From: Rhizobiales bacterium GAS188
GTDB lineage: Bacteria; Pseudomonadota; Alphaproteobacteria; Rhizobiales; Beijerinckiaceae
NCBI GenBank assembly: GCA_900104855.1
Contig: FNSS01000001.1
Span: forward strand, 7,759,001-7,823,000
Reading direction: 5' to 3'
DNA: 64,000 nucleotides
The position numbers were made by a program, and so were the translations under genes. A model generated the notes under the pieces. It was not told the DNA's origin and made no database searches. It worked only from the letters and a program-made list of their open reading frames with translations. Positions within the stretch are counted from its first letter, which is position 1. Every line of letters starts with the position of its first letter. Below, piece by piece: positions 35,617-44,993 of this stretch.

Positions 35617-36408
35617 TCAGGTCCGGTTGATCGATGCGCCGCCATCGACCAACAGCGCCGTGCCGGTCACGAAGCTCGAGGCGCTCGACGCGAGATAGAG
35701 CACCGATTGCGCGATCTCCTCGGGCGCCGCGATGCGCTTCAACGCGTGCAGGCCTTGGACGAAGGCCAGGGCCTCGGGAGTATTGGTCACGGCACGGCCC
35801 ATCGGCGTATCGGTGCCGCCGGGCAGGATGGCATTTGCCCTTATGCCCTTGGCCCCGAAGTCGGCGGCGATGACCTGCGTCAGTCCGATCAGCCCCGCCT
35901 TGCTCGCCGCATAAGCCGCCATGCCGGGGAACCCGACCGTGTAGCCCACGATGGTCGAGGTGAAGATGAGCGAGCCGCCGCCACGTTCGATCATCGCCGG
36001 AAGCTGATATTTGGCGCCAAGAAAGGCGCTGGTCAGGTTGGTGTCGAGCGTGTCATGCCAGCCAGCCGTCGACAAGCTCGGGGCCGGCCCCACCTCGCCG
36101 ACGGTGCCGGCATTGTTGAAGGCGATGTCGAGGCCGCCGAAGCGGTGAAGCGCCGTGTCGACGAGCGCCTTGGCCAAGGCCTCGTCCTTGATGTCGCCGG
36201 CAATCGCGACGGCATGACCGCCGGCCGCTTCGATCTCGGCGACGAGTGTGTCGAGCTCGGCTTGCCGCCTTGCCGTCACCATGAGCTTCGCGCCTTCTCT
36301 CGCGAACAGCTTCGCCGTGGCGCGGCCGATGCCTGAGCTCGCGCCGGTCACGATGGCAACCTTTTCGACAAGTATTTTTCCAGCAACTGCGGTCACATCC
36401 AACTCCAT
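35617..36408 (-). CDS. SDR-family oxidoreductase
   Basis: This 263-aa classical short-chain dehydrogenase has TGASSGIG near 20-27, NNAGTVGE near 97, the catalytic Tyr/Lys in YAASKAG near 165-171 and a preceding catalytic Ser/Thr region (FTSTIVGYTVG). The substrate is unknown. It is separated from the ABC importer by a terminator and is transcribed convergently, so it may be a separate unit. A role in the neighbouring pathway is possible but not shown. A run of 216 bp to the next gene holds no recognised element besides a small GGCGG/CCGCC hairpin. Confidence 0.88.
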   Translation of the reverse strand: MELDVTAVAGKILVEKVAIVTGASSGIGRATAKLFAREGAKLMVTARRQAELDTLVAEIEAAGGHAVAIAGDIKDEALAKALVDTALHRFGGLDIAFNNAGTVGEVGPAPSLSTAGWHDTLDTNLTSAFLGAKYQLPAMIERGGGSLIFTSTIVGYTVGFPGMAAYAASKAGLIGLTQVIAADFGAKGIRANAILPGGTDTPMGRAVTNTPEALAFVQGLHALKRIAAPEEIAQSVLYLASSASSFVTGTALLVDGGASINRT

Positions 36409-36624
36409 TCATGTCCGGATTTGCGGCCGCAACCTGCCGATAGGGAGCCTTCGCCGCACTCCGCTTCTTGCGCGCTGATCGCAGTCCTCGCCGGCACGCC
36501 AGGCCTTTCGGCTTGGCGAACACCGCGCTAGGTTGGCGCGGATGCTGCCACGACCGCCCATTGCCGAGACCCGTTTCCCTTTGCCCTGATGAGAGGAGGC
36601 GGCGGATTGCCGCCGCGAACGCCG

Positions 36625-37680
36625 ATGAAGACGATGCGAGGCCCAGCCATCTTCCTTGCGCAATTCGCGGGGGACACGACGCCCTTCAACACGCTCCAAT
36701 CCATGGCCCAATGGGCCAGCGGATTGGGCTATAGGGGCGTTCAGATTCCGAGCTGGGACAAGCGGCTGTTCGACCTCGAGCTCGCGGCGAGCTCACGGGC
36801 TTATTGCGACGAGGTGAAGGGCGTCTGCGCCGCAGCCGGCGTCGAGATCACCGAGCTGTCGAGCCATCTGCAAGGCCAGTTGGTCGCCGTGCATCCGGCC
36901 TTCGACGAGGCCTTCGATGCCTTCGCGGCACCGGAGGTGCGCGGCAAGCCCGCCGCCCGCGCGGCCTGGGCCGCCGAGCAAGTGCGCATGGCCGCGAAGG
37001 CTTCGGGGCATCTTGGTCTCGCGGCCCACGTCACCTTCCCGGGCGCGCTCGCCTGGCCCTATCTCTATCCCTGGCCGCAGCGGCCGGCCGGCCTCGTCGA
37101 GACGGCCTTCGACGAGCTCGCCAGGCGCTGGAAGCCGCTGCTCGACGCTTTCGACGAGGTGGGCTGCGATGTCGGCTACGAGATCCATCCGGGCGAAGAC
37201 ATCCATGACGGGGCGACCTTCGAGATGTTCCTCGAACGGGTCGGCAACCACAGCCGCTGCGCCATCAATTACGATCCCTCGCATTTCGTGCTGCAGCAGC
37301 TCGACTATCTGCAGTTCATCGACATCTATCATGAGCGGATCAAGGCCTTCCACGTGAAGGACGCCGAGTTCAACCCGACCGGCCGGGTCGGCGTCTATGG
37401 CGGCTACCAGCCCTGGATCGACCGGGCCGGCCGTTTCCGCTCGCTCGGCGACGGCCAAGTCGATTTTGCGGCGATCTTCTCGAAGCTCGCCCAATATGAT
37501 TATGCCTCCTGGGCGGTGCTCGAATGGGAATGCTGCCTGAAGCATCCCGAGCAAGGCGCGAGCGAAGGCGCCCCCTTCATCGAAGGGCACATCATCCGCG
37601 TCACCGAGAAGGCCTTCGACGATTTCGCGGCCGCGGGCACCGATCAGGCTGCCAACAAGCGCATGCTCGGCCTGACTTGA
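36625..37680 (+). CDS. Sugar phosphate isomerase/epimerase family protein (AP-endonuclease-2 TIM barrel)
   Basis: This 351-aa TIM-barrel enzyme has xylose-isomerase-like metal sites: EIHPGEDIHDG, NYDPSHFV and HVKDAEFNP carry the conserved Glu, Asp, His and Asp residues. These enzymes isomerise or epimerise free or phosphorylated sugars and polyols. ATG at 36625 (MKTMRGPAIFLAQF) is preferred because the family begins there; ATG at 36589 has a better ribosome site (AGAGGAGG is further upstream for 36625), so the start is uncertain. Next to it is a Gfo/Idh/MocA dehydrogenase gene; the two often act together in inositol or rare-sugar pathways. Confidence 0.85.
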   Translation: MKTMRGPAIFLAQFAGDTTPFNTLQSMAQWASGLGYRGVQIPSWDKRLFDLELAASSRAYCDEVKGVCAAAGVEITELSSHLQGQLVAVHPAFDEAFDAFAAPEVRGKPAARAAWAAEQVRMAAKASGHLGLAAHVTFPGALAWPYLYPWPQRPAGLVETAFDELARRWKPLLDAFDEVGCDVGYEIHPGEDIHDGATFEMFLERVGNHSRCAINYDPSHFVLQQLDYLQFIDIYHERIKAFHVKDAEFNPTGRVGVYGGYQPWIDRAGRFRSLGDGQVDFAAIFSKLAQYDYASWAVLEWECCLKHPEQGASEGAPFIEGHIIRVTEKAFDDFAAAGTDQAANKRMLGLT

Positions 37681-37722
37681 ATTCGCCCCGAGCGGTCGCA
37701 CCAGCATTGGGAGATTGCGTCC

Positions 37723-38898
37723 ATGGCAAGCCCGGATAGCGGCGAGGCCGCATCACGCAGGATCAGGCTCGGCATGGTGGGCGGCGGCGAAGGCGCCTTC
37801 ATCGGCGCCGTGCACCGGATCGCTGCCCGGCTCGACGATCAGTTCGAGCTGGTCGCCGGCGCATTGTCGAGCGAACCCGAACGCGCGCGGCGATCGGCGG
37901 CAGCGATCGGCCTCGCGCCCGAGCGCGCCTATGGCTCCTTCGAGGAGATGGCGATGCGGGAATCCGCGCGCGCCGACGGCATCGAGGCGGTCGTCATCGT
38001 CACGCCGAATCATATGCACTTTCCGGCGGCGCGCGCTTTCCTGCAGGCTCGCATCCATGTCATCTGCGACAAGCCGATGACCGCGACCTTGGAGGAAGCG
38101 AAGGCGCTCGCTGCGCTCGTGCGCTCGAGCGGCAAGCTGTTCGTGCTGACGCACAATTACACCGCCTATCCGATGGTGCGTCAGGCGCGCCACATGGTCG
38201 CGACCGGCGAGATCGGCAAGGTCCGTGTGGTGCAGGTCGAATATGCGCAGGCCTGGCTCGCCACCAAGCTCGAGGACACAGGATCGAAGCAGGCCGCTTG
38301 GCGCACCGATCCCAAGCGCTCGGGCGCAGGCGGTTGCGTCGGCGATATCGGCACCCATGCCTTCAACCTCGCCTGTTTCGTCACCGGCCTCGATGTCGCG
38401 AGCCTCAGCGCCGATGCGACGGCCTTCGTCGAAGGCCGGGCGCTCGACGACAATATCCACGTCCTCTTGCGCTTCGCGGGCGGCGCCAAGGGCATGCTCT
38501 GGGCGAGCCAGGTGGCGGCGGGGCATGAGAACGATCTGCGCCTACGCATCTATGGCGAGACCGGCAGCCTCGCATGGGCGCAGGAAGAGCCCAACCGCTT
38601 ATGGGTCTCGCGGCTCGATGAGCCGAAGCGCCTGGTGACGCGCGGCGGCGCCGGTGCGGGACCGGAAGCCGCCCGCCTGACCCGCATCCCGGCCGGCCAT
38701 CCGGAAGGCTATCTCGAAGGCTTCGCCAATCTCTATGGCGAGGCCGCCATCGCCATTCGCGCCGCCCGGCAAGGTCGCGCCCCCGAAGTCGAGACCGCCC
38801 TGCCCTCGGTGGAGGATGGGGTGAAGGGCATGGAATTCATCGAGGCGGTCGTGCGGTCGTCAGCCGAGAACGGCGCCTGGGTGTCGCTCGTCAACTGA
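37723..38898 (+). CDS. Gfo/Idh/MocA-family oxidoreductase
   Basis: This 391-aa enzyme has an N-terminal Rossmann fold (RLGMVGGGEGAFIGAVHRIAA near 11-31) with the conserved EKP-like segment as CDKPMT near 109-113, which holds the catalytic Lys. A C-terminal alpha/beta domain carries GGCVGDIGTHAFNLA with the Asp and His of the active site. It oxidises or reduces sugars or cyclitols with NAD(P). It lies 42 bp behind the isomerase gene and probably belongs to its operon. Substrate unknown. Confidence 0.9.
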   Translation: MASPDSGEAASRRIRLGMVGGGEGAFIGAVHRIAARLDDQFELVAGALSSEPERARRSAAAIGLAPERAYGSFEEMAMRESARADGIEAVVIVTPNHMHFPAARAFLQARIHVICDKPMTATLEEAKALAALVRSSGKLFVLTHNYTAYPMVRQARHMVATGEIGKVRVVQVEYAQAWLATKLEDTGSKQAAWRTDPKRSGAGGCVGDIGTHAFNLACFVTGLDVASLSADATAFVEGRALDDNIHVLLRFAGGAKGMLWASQVAAGHENDLRLRIYGETGSLAWAQEEPNRLWVSRLDEPKRLVTRGGAGAGPEAARLTRIPAGHPEGYLEGFANLYGEAAIAIRAARQGRAPEVETALPSVEDGVKGMEFIEAVVRSSAENGAWVSLVN

Positions 38899-38924
38899 TC
38901 CGCAGAGGCGCGCCCCCGGAATGA

Positions 38925-39647
38925 TCAGCCCCGACGTTCCTGCTGACGGGCCTCCACCATCTCGCCAAGGCTGGTGAAGCGGAAATCATGGTGCGGCGTC
39001 GTTGCCGGATCCATGGTCGCCCCAAACCCTTGCTGGGCATGGCGGCGATGGATCCAGCACGAGGAGAGCCCGAAGGCATTGGCCGGCCCATGGTCATGGA
39101 ACAGGCTTTCGGCCGTATGCAGGATCTCGGTCTTGGCGATGCCGCAACCCCCGAGCTTTTCGAGCATATATTCGAAATTGCGCGGGCTCGGCTTGTAGGA
39201 GCCGATATCCTCGGCCGTCAGCACGGCATCGAAGGTCACGCCGAGCCTGGCATTGCTATGCGCGAAGGATTCATTGTCGACATTCGAGAGGATGACGAGC
39301 TTATAATGGGCCTTGAGATATTGCAGGGCGGCGGGCGAATCTTCGAATGCCGGCCAATTCCTCACCGAGCGCCCGTACTCGAGGCATTCCTCCCAGGCCG
39401 CCGGCACGCCCCATTCCTCCGATAGGCGCTTGTAAACGACGGACAGGAGATCGCGATAGAGTTTTGCAGGCGTTTGCCGCTGCTGCGCCGATTCATGCTT
39501 TGCATGGGCCGCGAGGATCGCGTCGCGCGTCAGCTCGCCGCGGACCTTGTCGGTCAGCGGCTTCAGCGCCGCGATCATGCCGCTCTCCCAATCGATCAGG
39601 GTCCCGTAGCAATCGAAGGTGAGCACCTTGAAATCGCCGAGTTGCAT
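38925..39647 (-). CDS. HAD-superfamily hydrolase, haloacid dehalogenase type II-like
   Basis: This 240-aa protein has the nucleophile motif FDCYGTLIDW near residues 10-19 (Asp11), LSNVDNES near 118 and SYKPSPRNF near 148, with a helical cap between. The pattern D-x-Y-G-T-L is that of 2-haloacid dehalogenase-like proteins, though many act as phosphatases. A GGAGGGGAGG ribosome site lies upstream. It is convergent with the Gfo/Idh gene and divergent from the MFS gene, and may serve the surrounding sugar pathway. Confidence 0.88.
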   Translation of the reverse strand: MQLGDFKVLTFDCYGTLIDWESGMIAALKPLTDKVRGELTRDAILAAHAKHESAQQRQTPAKLYRDLLSVVYKRLSEEWGVPAAWEECLEYGRSVRNWPAFEDSPAALQYLKAHYKLVILSNVDNESFAHSNARLGVTFDAVLTAEDIGSYKPSPRNFEYMLEKLGGCGIAKTEILHTAESLFHDHGPANAFGLSSCWIHRRHAQQGFGATMDPATTPHHDFRFTSLGEMVEARQQERRG

Positions 39648-39816
39648 ATGAGCCGCCTCCCCTCCGCCGATGCGCGATATCGATCATGGCCGTCCCCGCA
39701 CTTTATGCGAACACGCGGTGACGGAAAACCAGCAATCCGGCAGGCCAAAGCGCGGTTCACATGACACCTCATTCGCGTCATGCTCCCGCGAGCCGCGATT
39801 CGTGCCAGGATGACGC

Positions 39817-41136
39817 ATGAGCTTCATTGAAAAACGCTGGCCGCTCGCCGCCGACATCCTCACCGACCGACGCCTGGCGCTGATGCTGGCCCTCGGCTTC
39901 AGCTCGGGCCTGCCGCTTCTCCTCGTCTTCTCGACCCAATCGGCCTGGCTGCGCGAGGTCGGCGTCACGCGCACCGATATCGGCTTGATGAGCTATGTGG
40001 CGCTCTCCTACAGCCTCAAATTCATCTGGGCGCCGGTGATCGACGCCGTCGACCTGCCGGGCCTCGCCGGGCTTCTCGGGCGGCGGCGCGCCTGGATGCT
40101 GGTCACGCAACTTGGCGTCGCGATCGGCCTTGTGGGCCTCGCCTTCGGCGATCCCGCTCATGCGCTCCGCTGGACGATCGCCAGCGCCTTCTTCGTCGCC
40201 TTCGCAGGGGCGACCCAGGATGTCGTGATCGACGCGTGGCGCATCGACGCCGCCCCACCCGAACGCCAGGGAGTGATGTCGGCGACCTACCAGCTCGGGT
40301 ATCGCCTCGCCCTCCTCTGTGCCGGCGCCGGCGCGCTCTACATCGCAGATTACGTGAGCTGGAAGGCCGCCTATCTTGCCATGGCGGCGATGATGGCGGT
40401 CGGCGTCGGCGCCTGTCTCCTGGCCCCTGGGCCGGCCGCCGACCTGCCCCGTCCGGATATTGCGTCTTCGCCCGCCCGTCACTGGCCGAATCTCGCCGCC
40501 TCCTTCGTCGAGCCACTCGCCGATCTCGCGCGCCGCCACGGCTGGATGCTGGTCCTGATCCTGGCGCTCGTCGCGGTCTACCGCCTGCCCGATTTCGTCT
40601 CGGGCGTAATGGCGAACCCGCTCTACATCGATCTCGGTTTCTCCAAATCCGACATCGCCACGGTCTCGAAGCTCTATGGCGTCTGGATCGGCATCGCTGG
40701 CGCCTTCGCGGGCGGCTTCGCAGTCTCGCGCCTCGGGCTCATGCCGACCTTGCTCTTCGGCGGCATCGCAGCCTCGGCCTCGCATCTGATGCTCGCCTGG
40801 CTCGCGGCGAGCGGGGCACGGCTCGACCTGCTCACGCTCGCAATCAGCGTCGAGAACTTCGCCTCCGGTTTCGCCGGCACCGCCTTGATCGCCTATATGT
40901 CCTCCCTCACCTCGCCCCTCTTCGCCGCCACCCAATATGCGCTGCTGAGCTCGCTCTACGCGCTGCCGGGCAAGCTCATCGGCGGCCTATCGGGGGTGAT
41001 GGTCGATCATTTCGGCTACCCCACCTTTTTCGCGATGACCTCGACTATCGGCATTCCGGTCGTGCTCCTGTGTCTCTTCGTCTGGCGGCACCAGTCGGCG
41101 CCCGAGGCTCCCGCCAAGCTGGCGCCCGGCGGATGA
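39817..41136 (+). CDS. MFS transporter, AmpG-like
   Basis: This 439-aa inner-membrane protein has 12 to 14 hydrophobic segments and the AmpG-type opening (LALGFSSGLPLLLVFSTQSAWLREVGV) with KFIWAPVIDAV near 68. The classical AmpG takes up muropeptides, but rhizobial homologues outside murein clusters exist. Here its last bases (ATGA) overlap the start of a xylulokinase-like gene, arguing for a sugar or glycoside substrate. No beta-lactamase or murein hydrolase gene is nearby. Confidence 0.85.
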   Translation: MSFIEKRWPLAADILTDRRLALMLALGFSSGLPLLLVFSTQSAWLREVGVTRTDIGLMSYVALSYSLKFIWAPVIDAVDLPGLAGLLGRRRAWMLVTQLGVAIGLVGLAFGDPAHALRWTIASAFFVAFAGATQDVVIDAWRIDAAPPERQGVMSATYQLGYRLALLCAGAGALYIADYVSWKAAYLAMAAMMAVGVGACLLAPGPAADLPRPDIASSPARHWPNLAASFVEPLADLARRHGWMLVLILALVAVYRLPDFVSGVMANPLYIDLGFSKSDIATVSKLYGVWIGIAGAFAGGFAVSRLGLMPTLLFGGIAASASHLMLAWLAASGARLDLLTLAISVENFASGFAGTALIAYMSSLTSPLFAATQYALLSSLYALPGKLIGGLSGVMVDHFGYPTFFAMTSTIGIPVVLLCLFVWRHQSAPEAPAKLAPGG

Positions 41137-42614
41137 GCGGAACGGCATCGCCGAGCTATGCCGGCTTCGATCTCGGCACCTCGGCCCTCAAGGCGATCAT
41201 CGTCGACGAGGCGCAAGTCATCATCGCCGAGAGCGAGGTGCCGCTCATCTCGATGCGGCCGCGCGATCTGTGGTCGGAGCAGGACCCGCTCGCCTGGTGG
41301 TCGGCGCTCGAGCTTGCGGTCGTCGAGCTGCGCGCCCGCAACCCCGCCGGCTGGGCAAATATTCGCGCCATCGGGCTCTCGGGACAGATGCATGGCGCTG
41401 TCATCCTCGACGCCGCCGATGCGCCTTTGCGCCCCGCCATCCTGTGGAATGACGGGCGCGCCGCGGCCGAATGCCGGGAGCTGCGCGAGGCTGTTCCCGA
41501 TATCGGCAATCTTGCGGGCGTCGACGCCATGCCGGGTTTCCTGGCGCCGAAACTCCTCTGGCTGCGCCGCCACGAGCCAGAGATCTTTGCACGCATCTCC
41601 CGCATCATGCTGCCCAAGGATTATCTGCGCCTGCGCATGACCGGCGAATTCGCGACCGACATGGCGGACGGCGCCGGAACCTTGCTGCTCGACGAAACTC
41701 GCCGCGCCTGGGCGCCGGCGCTGGTCGAGGCGACCGGCATCCGCATGGATCAGCTGCCGCATCTGCTCGAAGGCACGATGCCGAGCGGCAGGCTGAAGCC
41801 CGCCATCGCCGCTTCCTGGGGCCTGAGTGGGGAGGTCATCGTGGCGGCCGGTGGCGGCGATGCGGCCTGCGGCGCCGTCGGCATCGGCGCGACCCAGGAA
41901 CGACAAGCCTTCATCTCGCTTGGAACCTCGACCCAATATGTCGTGACGCGAAACTCGCATGCGCCGCTGCCGAGCGCCGGCATCCACGCCTTCTGCCATG
42001 CAGTGCCGGAGCGTTGGTTCCAGATGGCGGCGCTGCTCAACGGGGCGAGCTGCGCCGGCTGGATCGCCAGCATCCTCGGCAGCAGCGATATCGGCGCCCT
42101 GATGGCGCAGGTCGAGGGCGCCTTTCGCGGGCCGGGCGATCTCCTCTTCCTGCCCTATCTCCAGGGCGAGCGGACGCCGCATAACGATCCCAAGGCCAAG
42201 GGCGTGTTCTTCGGGATGCATCTGCAGACGAAGGCCACGGACCTGGTGCAAGCGGTGCTCGAGGGCGTCGCCTTCAGCGTCGCCGATGCTCAAGCTGCCC
42301 TCAGCGCCGCCGGCGCCGATCCACAACTCCCCTCCGTGATCGGGGGCGGCGCGCGCAACCTGTTCTGGATGAAGATCCTCGCCTCGGTGCTCGACAAGCC
42401 GCTCGCTCTGCATCAGGCCGGCGAGAAGGGCCCGGCCTTTGGCGCGGCCCGCTTGGCGCGGCTTGCTCATACGGGCGAGTCCGTCCCCGAAATCTGCCGG
42501 GCGCCGCCGATCGAAAGGATCGTCGAGCCCGATCCCAGACTGGTGGCCGGCTATGCCGGACGCCTGCCCCGCTTCCGCTCGCTCTACACGGCGCTCAAGC
42601 GAGAGTTCCAATAG
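41133..42614 (+). CDS. xylB: Carbohydrate kinase of the FGGY family, xylulokinase-like
   Basis: This 493-aa kinase has the N-terminal FDLGTSALKAIIVD phosphate-binding motif near 11-24, LSGQMHGAVILD near 80, ILWNDGRAAAE with the catalytic Asp region, GGGDAACGAVG near 240, and ISLGTSTQYV near 263. These are typical of xylulokinase (D-xylulose + ATP). The ATG overlaps the MFS stop by 4 bp, so the kinase and the permease are coupled. With the isomerase/epimerase and dehydrogenase upstream, a pentulose or related polyol route is likely. Confidence 0.9.
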   Translation: MSGTASPSYAGFDLGTSALKAIIVDEAQVIIAESEVPLISMRPRDLWSEQDPLAWWSALELAVVELRARNPAGWANIRAIGLSGQMHGAVILDAADAPLRPAILWNDGRAAAECRELREAVPDIGNLAGVDAMPGFLAPKLLWLRRHEPEIFARISRIMLPKDYLRLRMTGEFATDMADGAGTLLLDETRRAWAPALVEATGIRMDQLPHLLEGTMPSGRLKPAIAASWGLSGEVIVAAGGGDAACGAVGIGATQERQAFISLGTSTQYVVTRNSHAPLPSAGIHAFCHAVPERWFQMAALLNGASCAGWIASILGSSDIGALMAQVEGAFRGPGDLLFLPYLQGERTPHNDPKAKGVFFGMHLQTKATDLVQAVLEGVAFSVADAQAALSAAGADPQLPSVIGGGARNLFWMKILASVLDKPLALHQAGEKGPAFGAARLARLAHTGESVPEICRAPPIERIVEPDPRLVAGYAGRLPRFRSLYTALKREFQ

Positions 42615-42645
42615 GAGCGAGGGCGTTCGCCGGCGGCGAGCTCGG

Positions 42646-42670
42646 CAAGCTGATCAGAGCGCTCAGCTTG
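42646..42670. terminator. Hairpin between convergent genes
   Basis: CAAGCTGA (42646-42653) and TCAGCTTG (42663-42670) pair perfectly around a 9-nt loop between the kinase stop and the stop of the convergent SDR gene. No T-run follows. Confidence 0.45.
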
Positions 42671-42734
42671 CTGAGCCATGCGCCGCCCTCGGCCCTGTGC
42701 GCAATCTGCGGCTATCGCCTCCACGCGTGGCGAC

Positions 42735-43484
42735 CTACACTTGTGCGAAGCCGCCATCCACAAACAGCTCCGTCCCGGTGACGTAGCTGCTGTCGTCGGA
42801 CGCCAGAAACACGACGGCCTTCGCGATCTCATCGGGCGTGCCGAACCTGCCGAGCGGAACAATGCCGGTAATCATCTTGCGGCGTTGCTCGCCAGCTTCC
42901 GAGGAAGCCAGCAAGTCACTCAATCCGGGTGTGTCGATCGAACCTGGACTGACCGCGTTCACGCGAATGCGGCGATGCTTCAAATCCGTCGTCCATGTCC
43001 GCGCGAACGACCGTACGGCGGCTTTTGTCGCGCTATAGACGCTATTCGACGACAACCCTTTGCTGGCGACGATTGATGCGTTCAGGATGACGGAGGCGCC
43101 ATCGGGCAACAGGGGCAGCGCCTTCTGCACAGTGAAGAGGAGGCCTTTCACGTTGATGTCGAAGATCGAGTCAAAGAGCTCCTCCGTTATCTCGCCGAAG
43201 GGGGCATATTTCGCGACGCCCGCATTCGCAAACACGACATCGAGCCTGCCCTTCTCGCGCTTGATTTGCGCGAAGAGGCGATCGAGGTCGTCGAGGTTCG
43301 AGACATCTCCTTGCACGCCGGTCACACTTTTCTCGATCTCCCTCAATGCCTCGGCCAATTCCGTGTCGCGGCGCCCGGTGATGTAGACGTACGCGCCTTC
43401 GCTAACGAACCGCTTAGCGGTCGCAAGGCCGATGCCGCTAGTGCCACCGGTAACGAGTGCAACCTTTCCATCGAGCTTGCTCAT
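42735..43484 (-). CDS. SDR-family oxidoreductase
   Basis: This 249-aa short-chain dehydrogenase has TGGTSGIG near 12-19, the NAG segment FANAGVAKY near 85, a Ser near 137 and Tyr/Lys in [11 protein letters not shown] near 150. The C-terminal [16 protein letters not shown] is typical. I chose ATG at 43484 because AAAGGAGA sits 6 bp upstream; an ATG two codons earlier is too close to it. The substrate is unknown. It follows a second SDR gene in the same direction, and both may be under the divergent TetR regulator. Confidence 0.9.
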   Translation of the reverse strand: MSKLDGKVALVTGGTSGIGLATAKRFVSEGAYVYITGRRDTELAEALREIEKSVTGVQGDVSNLDDLDRLFAQIKREKGRLDVVFANAGVAKYAPFGEITEELFDSIFDINVKGLLFTVQKALPLLPDGASVILNASIVASKGLSSNSVYSATKAAVRSFARTWTTDLKHRRIRVNAVSPGSIDTPGLSDLLASSEAGEQRRKMITGIVPLGRFGTPDEIAKAVVFLASDDSSYVTGTELFVDGGFAQV

Positions 43485-43511
43485 GCACATTCTCCTTTGA
43501 GCAGAGTTCGA

Positions 43512-44324
43512 TCACTGCAACAGAGGTGAACCGATCTTGTATCTCGGCGCCGGCGCAGAATTGCCGAACCGTGTCGAGATGGCCCGACGCGCGGCCTCGA
43601 AGGAGGTCCATTCGTCTCCATTATGGAGGCCGGGAATGGTGACCACCTCGCCTTTGTCGAGCCCGACCAGCGCCGCATCGACCATGTCTTCCACCTGCAT
43701 CACGATCTCTGCGGGCAGGTTCTGGACGGGGAGGCCGGCCTTGTCCCATATCTCGGTCGCAGTCGCGCCGGGCAGCACCGCCTGAATGCGGATGCCTTTG
43801 GCGGCCAGCTCGTGCTGCAGCGAGTGGCTCAATGCGATGACATAGGCTTTGGTCGCGCCATATACGCCATTGAGCGTCTCAGGCGAGATGCCCACTATCG
43901 ACGCGATATTGATAATCGTGCCCGATCCGCGCGCGACGAATGCAGGCGCGGCGGCATAGGTCAGGCGCGTGAGGGCGATGATGTTGAGGGCGATCATGTC
44001 CTCCATCTCCTCGATGTTGGCGCTGAGCAGGGGCGCGACCGAGGCGACGCCGGCATTGTTGACCAGCATGGTGATGGTCCGGTCATCCCGCAGGATGGTT
44101 TCCACCTTCGCGAGGTCCGCCTTGTCGTTGAGGTCCGCTGGAAACGGAGTGACCGAACGTCCCGTCTCCGCGGAGAGGCGCGCGGAGAGCGCCTTGAGCC
44201 GCGCCTCGTTGCGGGCCACCAGGACGAGGTCGTAGCCGCGCTTCGCGAGACGATCGGCATAGATGGCGCCGATGCCCGTAGACGCGCCGGTCACGAGGGC
44301 CGTGCCTAGGGAAGGATTGCTCAT
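43512..44324 (-). CDS. SDR-family oxidoreductase, DltE-like
   Basis: This 270-aa dehydrogenase has TGASTGIGAIYADRLAKRG near 12-30, NNAGVASVAPL near 88, Ser in NIASIVG near 135 and YGATKAYV near 150 for Tyr/Lys. The DltE/YqjQ-like subgroup often acts on lipids or aldehydes, but no substrate can be named. It is divergent from the TetR gene across an operator-like inverted repeat, and 27 bp ahead of the next SDR gene. Start ATG at 44324; the longer frame runs through the operator and the TetR gene and is rejected. Confidence 0.9.
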   Translation of the reverse strand: MSNPSLGTALVTGASTGIGAIYADRLAKRGYDLVLVARNEARLKALSARLSAETGRSVTPFPADLNDKADLAKVETILRDDRTITMLVNNAGVASVAPLLSANIEEMEDMIALNIIALTRLTYAAAPAFVARGSGTIINIASIVGISPETLNGVYGATKAYVIALSHSLQHELAAKGIRIQAVLPGATATEIWDKAGLPVQNLPAEIVMQVEDMVDAALVGLDKGEVVTIPGLHNGDEWTSFEAARRAISTRFGNSAPAPRYKIGSPLLQ

Positions 44325-44340
44325 GCGTGGACTCCATGGA

Positions 44341-44399
44341 TTGATAAATGACGATCGCCATCTATATCGAAAAATGATAATCGTCATATATCTTGTCAA
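44341..44399. promoter_or_regulatory. Divergent promoter with TetR-type operator
   Basis: ATGACGAT (44348-44355) and ATCGTCAT (44380-44387) are exact inverted repeats 24 bp apart. On the plus strand TTGATA (44341-44346) and TATATC (44363-44368) form a plausible -35/-10 pair with 16-bp spacing for the TetR gene. On the minus strand TTGACA (complement of 44394-44399) could serve the SDR genes. The repeats overlap both promoters, as expected for a TetR-type repressor that controls itself and the SDR pair. Confidence 0.65.
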
Positions 44400-44426
44400 G
44401 GGTGCGTGCTCCGAAGGGAAGGACAA

Positions 44427-44993
44427 ATGCGGGTGAGCCGGGAGAAGGCGGCGGAGAACCGCGAGCGGATCGTGGAAACTGCCTCGCGGATGTTTCGTGA
44501 GCATGGCTTCGACGGCGTCGGCGTTGATGCGATCATGGACGCCGCCGGTCTCACACATGGAGGATTCTACGGTCATTTCGGCTCGAAGGACGATCTCGCT
44601 GCCGAGGCGGTTGCGAGCGCATTGGAGCGGAACGTGGAGAAGCAAGGCTGCTACGCGAATCTGAGCGATCTCGTGTCCGAGTATCTCTCCGAACGGCATT
44701 GCGCCGATCGCGCGAATGGGTGTGCCGTCGCAGCTTTGGGCGCCGACATTGCGCGCCAGCGGATCGGCGTTCGTCGCGAACTCACCGGTTATGTGCGTGC
44801 GCAGCTGGACCGCTTGGCCCTCCTAATCAGGAGGGGCCCCATAGCGCGACGGCGCAAGCGCGCGATCGCAACCTTCGCCGGAATGGTCGGGGCGCTGACC
44901 CTTGCCCGGGCTGTCGACGATCCTGCCTTGTCAAAAGAAATCCTCGCAGTGGCGCGGGAGGCCTTCGGAGAGGCGCGGCTGGGGGACCGATGA
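44427..44993 (+). CDS. TetR-family transcriptional regulator
   Basis: This 188-aa repressor has the N-terminal HTH (about 12-58: ENRERIVETASRMFREHGFDGVGV, then AAGLTHGGFYGHFGSKDDL), and a helical ligand domain with a Cys-containing segment (NGCAVAALGADIAR near 100). This subgroup is like NemR/AcrR regulators next to SDR or flavin enzymes. A GGGAAGGAC ribosome site supports ATG at 44427. It is divergent from two SDR genes. Its stop touches a fragment of an ABC permease, so a rearrangement point lies directly after the gene. Confidence 0.9.
   Translation: MRVSREKAAENRERIVETASRMFREHGFDGVGVDAIMDAAGLTHGGFYGHFGSKDDLAAEAVASALERNVEKQGCYANLSDLVSEYLSERHCADRANGCAVAALGADIARQRIGVRRELTGYVRAQLDRLALLIRRGPIARRRKRAIATFAGMVGALTLARAVDDPALSKEILAVAREAFGEARLGDR

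Noticed and set aside
40236-42614. Fused 792-aa frame covering the permease and the kinase
   Set aside because: Its N-terminal third is out of frame with the AmpG-like gene and reads as a shadow; only the part from 41133 is a real kinase.
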